From a bacterium (GTDB lineage: Bacteria > SZUA-79 > Acidulodesulfobacterales > Acidulodesulfobacteraceae): a stretch of 8,365 bases of DNA. Location: the NCBI GenBank assembly GCA_021803845.1, contig JAJZLA010000051.1, forward strand, positions 1 to 8,365, read 5' to 3'. Both the position numbers and the translations under genes were made by a program. Below the pieces are notes generated by a model. The model did not search any database. It was not told the origin of the DNA and was given only the letters and a program-made list of their open reading frames with translations. Below, piece after piece: positions 6,338 through 8,365 of this stretch. Within the stretch, counting starts at the first letter, position 1; each line of letters starts with the position of its first letter.

Positions 6338-6364
6338 GCTATGTTAGTAATTTGAGTCAAATAA

Positions 6365-6444
6365 GTCATTGCGAGCGAAGCGAAGCAATCTAAATTTTCT
6401 TATAAATATAAAAGACGAGATTGCTTCGCTTCGCTCGCAATGAC
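6365..6444. repeat. Perfect 27-bp inverted repeat with 26-base loop upstream of dedA
   Basis: Arms at 6365-6391 and 6418-6444 are exact reverse complements over 27 bases; the left arm runs from GTCATTGCGAGC to GAAGCAATCT. The loop (6392-6417) is AT-rich. Each arm is a copy of the dispersed GTCATTGCGAG...AAGCAATCT intergenic repeat also present at 1955-1990. The right arm ends 31 bases before the DedA start, so the whole structure would lie in the leader of that gene if transcription begins upstream. It could also end bioA transcripts, though no T-tract follows. Confidence 0.85.
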
Positions 6445-6451
6445 AATAAAC

Positions 6452-6457
6452 TATACT
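6452..6457 (+). promoter_or_regulatory. Possible -10 element (TATACT) for dedA and the ATPase gene
   Basis: TATACT lies 18 bases before the DedA ATG, directly after the inverted repeat. The matching -35 position (6429-6434) falls within the repeat arm and does not resemble TTGACA. If used, transcription would start within a few bases of the start codon and the leader would be very short. Weak, consensus-only evidence. Confidence 0.2.
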
Positions 6458-6475
6458 AAAATTAATAAATAAGTT

Positions 6476-7105
6476 ATGAATTTAAACGCATTAAATAAAG
6501 GCTATATAGGCGTATTTATTTCATGGGCCCTTTCCATGGGACTGATGTATCCGGGCATTATTTTTTTAATGATTCTGGAATCATGCGCCCTTCCCGTTTC
6601 TTCCGAATTGGTTCTCGGCCTTTCGGGATTTTTATCGGGGGAGGGGAAAATAAACTTTTATCTTGCCGTTTTAAGCGCAACGCTAGGCACCTTTATCGGC
6701 GCGTCTCTGCTTTATTATATCGGGAAAAAAGGCGGCAGAAGGCTGATAGAAAAATACGGAAAATATTTCCTCATCAGCAAAAACGAACTCGATAAAGCTG
6801 AAATATGGTTTAATAAATACGGCTCTATCGCGGTATTAGTCGGGGTATGCCTGCCGGTTATAAAAACTTATATAGGTTTTCCGCCCGGCGCGTCGCTTAT
6901 GAATTATAAAAAATTCAGCATTTTTATAATATTAGGTTCGCTTATCTATAATACCGCCGTCGCATATCTCGGCCTCGTCGTAGGGCGCAATATCGGCGTT
7001 TTTATTCCGTATTTCAGGAAATTCGGAATTATTTTGATATTAGCCGTATCGGCGTTAATAATTATATATTTTTACAGGCACGTAAAAGCGGCGTTTAAAA
7101 ACTGA
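6476..7105 (+). CDS. DedA-family (VTT domain) integral membrane protein
   Basis: The 209-residue protein has the DedA/VTT layout of several hydrophobic segments: about 24-52 with a re-entrant region, 62-83, 117-140, 147-170 and 183-200. Family motifs are LESCALPVSSELVL (34-47, with E35 and E44), GTFIGASLLYYIGKKGG (71-87) and a WFNKYGSIAV...LPVIKTYIGFPPGASLMNYKKF segment (111-147). DedA proteins act in inner-membrane lipid handling and envelope homeostasis; some are needed for undecaprenyl-phosphate or phospholipid translocation and membrane potential. In the family R-x-x-P-x-x-R motif the first arginine is V124 here and the second is K130, which is unusual. No clear Shine-Dalgarno precedes the ATG; M21 is a possible alternative start but would leave little sequence before the E35 motif. 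A VirD4-like gene starts 18 bases after the stop. Confidence 0.88.
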   Translation: MNLNALNKGYIGVFISWALSMGLMYPGIIFLMILESCALPVSSELVLGLSGFLSGEGKINFYLAVLSATLGTFIGASLLYYIGKKGGRRLIEKYGKYFLISKNELDKAEIWFNKYGSIAVLVGVCLPVIKTYIGFPPGASLMNYKKFSIFIILGSLIYNTAVAYLGLVVGRNIGVFIPYFRKFGIILILAVSALIIIYFYRHVKAAFKN

Positions 7106-7123
7106 TATATTTATATTATTATT

Positions 7124-8365
7124 ATGTTTTTCGGCAAAAATAAAAACAATCATCCCGCCGCCTCGGGACGTTTCGCCTCTTATGGCGAAATCGTTTCGAA
7201 TTTTGCCTGTTACGTTTATAATTCCGGAATTTCTAAACCGGACAAAACAAATTCCCGCTCCGAAAAATTTTATTATTTTTTTGCGGTATCCGCCGTATCG
7301 CTCATCTTTGCAATAGTTATAACGATATTTTTAAACTCCGCCGCGCCCGCCGTCCGCAGTCCGTTTGAGATATCAGCAGAATATCTGATATCGTGGCTCG
7401 TTTTCTTTTTTATATTAGTCTTTGCGGGAAATAAAATAAGCGGGTTCAATAAAAGCCGCAAAGATTTCGGTTTTATCGCGCCCGGCGGCATTAAAAATAC
7501 TCAGGAGGTTTTCATAAGCGAAAAAGCCTTTGAACTTGGAATTTTAAAAGGGGCAGGCAATAAAAAATATCCGGATGTTTTAATCGGATTAGACGAAAAA
7601 AAGAGATTCGAACATACGCTCATAGTTTCGCCTACGGGCGGCGGTAAAACGTCGCGGTATATAGTTCCGGGAATTGCCGCAGATGCGCGGTATTCCGGCA
7701 TCTCGGTTTTCGCAATAGACATAGACGCCCCTTATTTGTTCGAATCCGTTAAAAACGCCTGGCTCGATGAGGGTAAAAAAGCCGTCCATTTCGACCCTTA
7801 CGATTATGAAAGCTATGAAGGCTATGGAGTCCGCGAAGGCGGCGGCGCTGTCGGCGCAAAACCGGAAGGACGGCGGAAATATAACTGTAACGGAAGAAAA
7901 AGGGTCTGCTTCAACCCGCTGTTAGGTAAAGATAAAAAACCTTTACCGGACGAAAAGCTCCTCGGACTTTCTTCGATGCTTTTTCATTTAGACAGAAGCG
8001 ATTTGAAGGGCGGGGACGTCCATGCCCATAAATATTATTCGAAAAGGTCTTCCGACCTTTTTTACGCCTGCCTTGTATATCTGAAATATAAATATGCGGC
8101 AAAATATTTCGACCTGCCGACGGTAAAATCTTTTTTTGAAAGAGGGGTTAAATTCATAGAAGGCGAAATCTTAAAATTTAACGGAGAAAACGCAAAAAAT
8201 ATAAAAAACTTATTCAATAACTTCTTGGAGCTTCCCGTTTATGAAAGGGCGAAAGTAATTACGGATATACTGAATAATTTAGACTTTTTAAACGACCCTC
8301 AAGCCGCAAGCCGCTTTAAATATAAGGAAGGCGAAGACTGTTTTTTTGCGTTTTCTCCGTTAAAT
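7124..8365 (+). CDS. VirD4/TraG-like coupling-protein ATPase, 3' end outside window
   Basis: The open frame runs 414 codons from the ATG at 7124 to the window end without a stop. The architecture is that of a type IV coupling protein: a short cytoplasmic start, two membrane segments (about 49-70 and 86-104), then the ATPase domain. The Walker A is SPTGGGKTS (169-177, K175), preceded by HTLIV and followed by RYIVPGI, as in TraG/VirD4. Next are ISVFAIDIDAPYLFE (193-207), where the family normally has D-x-K-G-E, then VHFDPYD (221-227) and VCFNPLLG (261-268), matching the family N-P-L segment. A Gly/Lys-rich insert lies at about 228-260. The Walker B and recognition-domain parts are beyond the edge. 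Such ATPases move DNA or protein through type IV systems as membrane hexamers. No Shine-Dalgarno is visible, and the leader is almost entirely A/T. It probably shares a transcript with dedA. Confidence 0.82.
   Translation, partial: MFFGKNKNNHPAASGRFASYGEIVSNFACYVYNSGISKPDKTNSRSEKFYYFFAVSAVSLIFAIVITIFLNSAAPAVRSPFEISAEYLISWLVFFFILVFAGNKISGFNKSRKDFGFIAPGGIKNTQEVFISEKAFELGILKGAGNKKYPDVLIGLDEKKRFEHTLIVSPTGGGKTSRYIVPGIAADARYSGISVFAIDIDAPYLFESVKNAWLDEGKKAVHFDPYDYESYEGYGVREGGGAVGAKPEGRRKYNCNGRKRVCFNPLLGKDKKPLPDEKLLGLSSMLFHLDRSDLKGGDVHAHKYYSKRSSDLFYACLVYLKYKYAAKYFDLPTVKSFFERGVKFIEGEILKFNGENAKNIKNLFNNFLELPVYERAKVITDILNNLDFLNDPQAASRFKYKEGEDCFFAFSPLN

Noticed and set aside
7501..7789. Overlapping minus-strand open frames within the ATPase gene
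   Set aside because: The plus-strand frame there carries Walker A and other coupling-protein motifs, so these are shadows.

Overview
The window looks like a chromosomal segment of a Gram-negative bacterium with moderately AT-rich DNA. Gram-negative is inferred from a Kdo-transferase-like gene paired with a Trm112/UPF0434 gene, both normally tied to lipopolysaccharide core synthesis. The protein style and the repeat families in the gaps would fit a deltaproteobacterial or related lineage, but I cannot fix the taxon from the sequence alone.

Layout. The left edge (1-91, minus strand) holds only the first 30 codons of an unidentified gene. A 217-base divergent regulatory region follows, with an 11-bp-phased GTTAAA array. 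On the plus strand come cysS (cysteinyl-tRNA synthetase, 309-1823), a 244-base gap filled by a composite inverted-repeat element, a Trm112-like small zinc-ribbon gene (2068-2271) overlapping by one base with a divergent WaaA/KdtA-like glycosyltransferase (2271-3599), a perfect REP-like palindrome (3603-3627), a membrane-anchored PHP-domain metallohydrolase (3675-4904), and bioA (biotin synthesis aminotransferase, 4922-6286). Next is a 189-base gap with a perfect 27-bp inverted repeat, then a DedA-family membrane protein (6476-7105). Last, 18 bases further on, is the first 414 codons of a VirD4/TraG-like membrane-anchored ATPase that runs off the right edge (7124-8365).

How the genes fit together. 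Trm112-like plus WaaA-like form a translationally coupled pair. PHP and bioA are 17 bases apart and DedA and the ATPase 18 bases apart, so each pair is probably co-transcribed. The functions are mixed (translation, envelope glycolipid, biotin, membrane transport, possible DNA or protein translocation), so the window does not read as one dedicated pathway. The three larger gaps in the plus-strand series carry palindromic repeats.

Most of the window is ordinary housekeeping sequence. The less ordinary parts are the WaaA-like enzyme with its acceptor-side motifs changed, the DedA protein without its usual first motif arginine, the coupling-protein-like ATPase with an altered post-Walker-A motif directly behind dedA, the two repeat elements built from the same unit in opposite arrangements, and the phased operator-like array before cysS. 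I did not find a clear complete novel system. The best candidate for one lies at the right edge and depends on what follows the ATPase gene.
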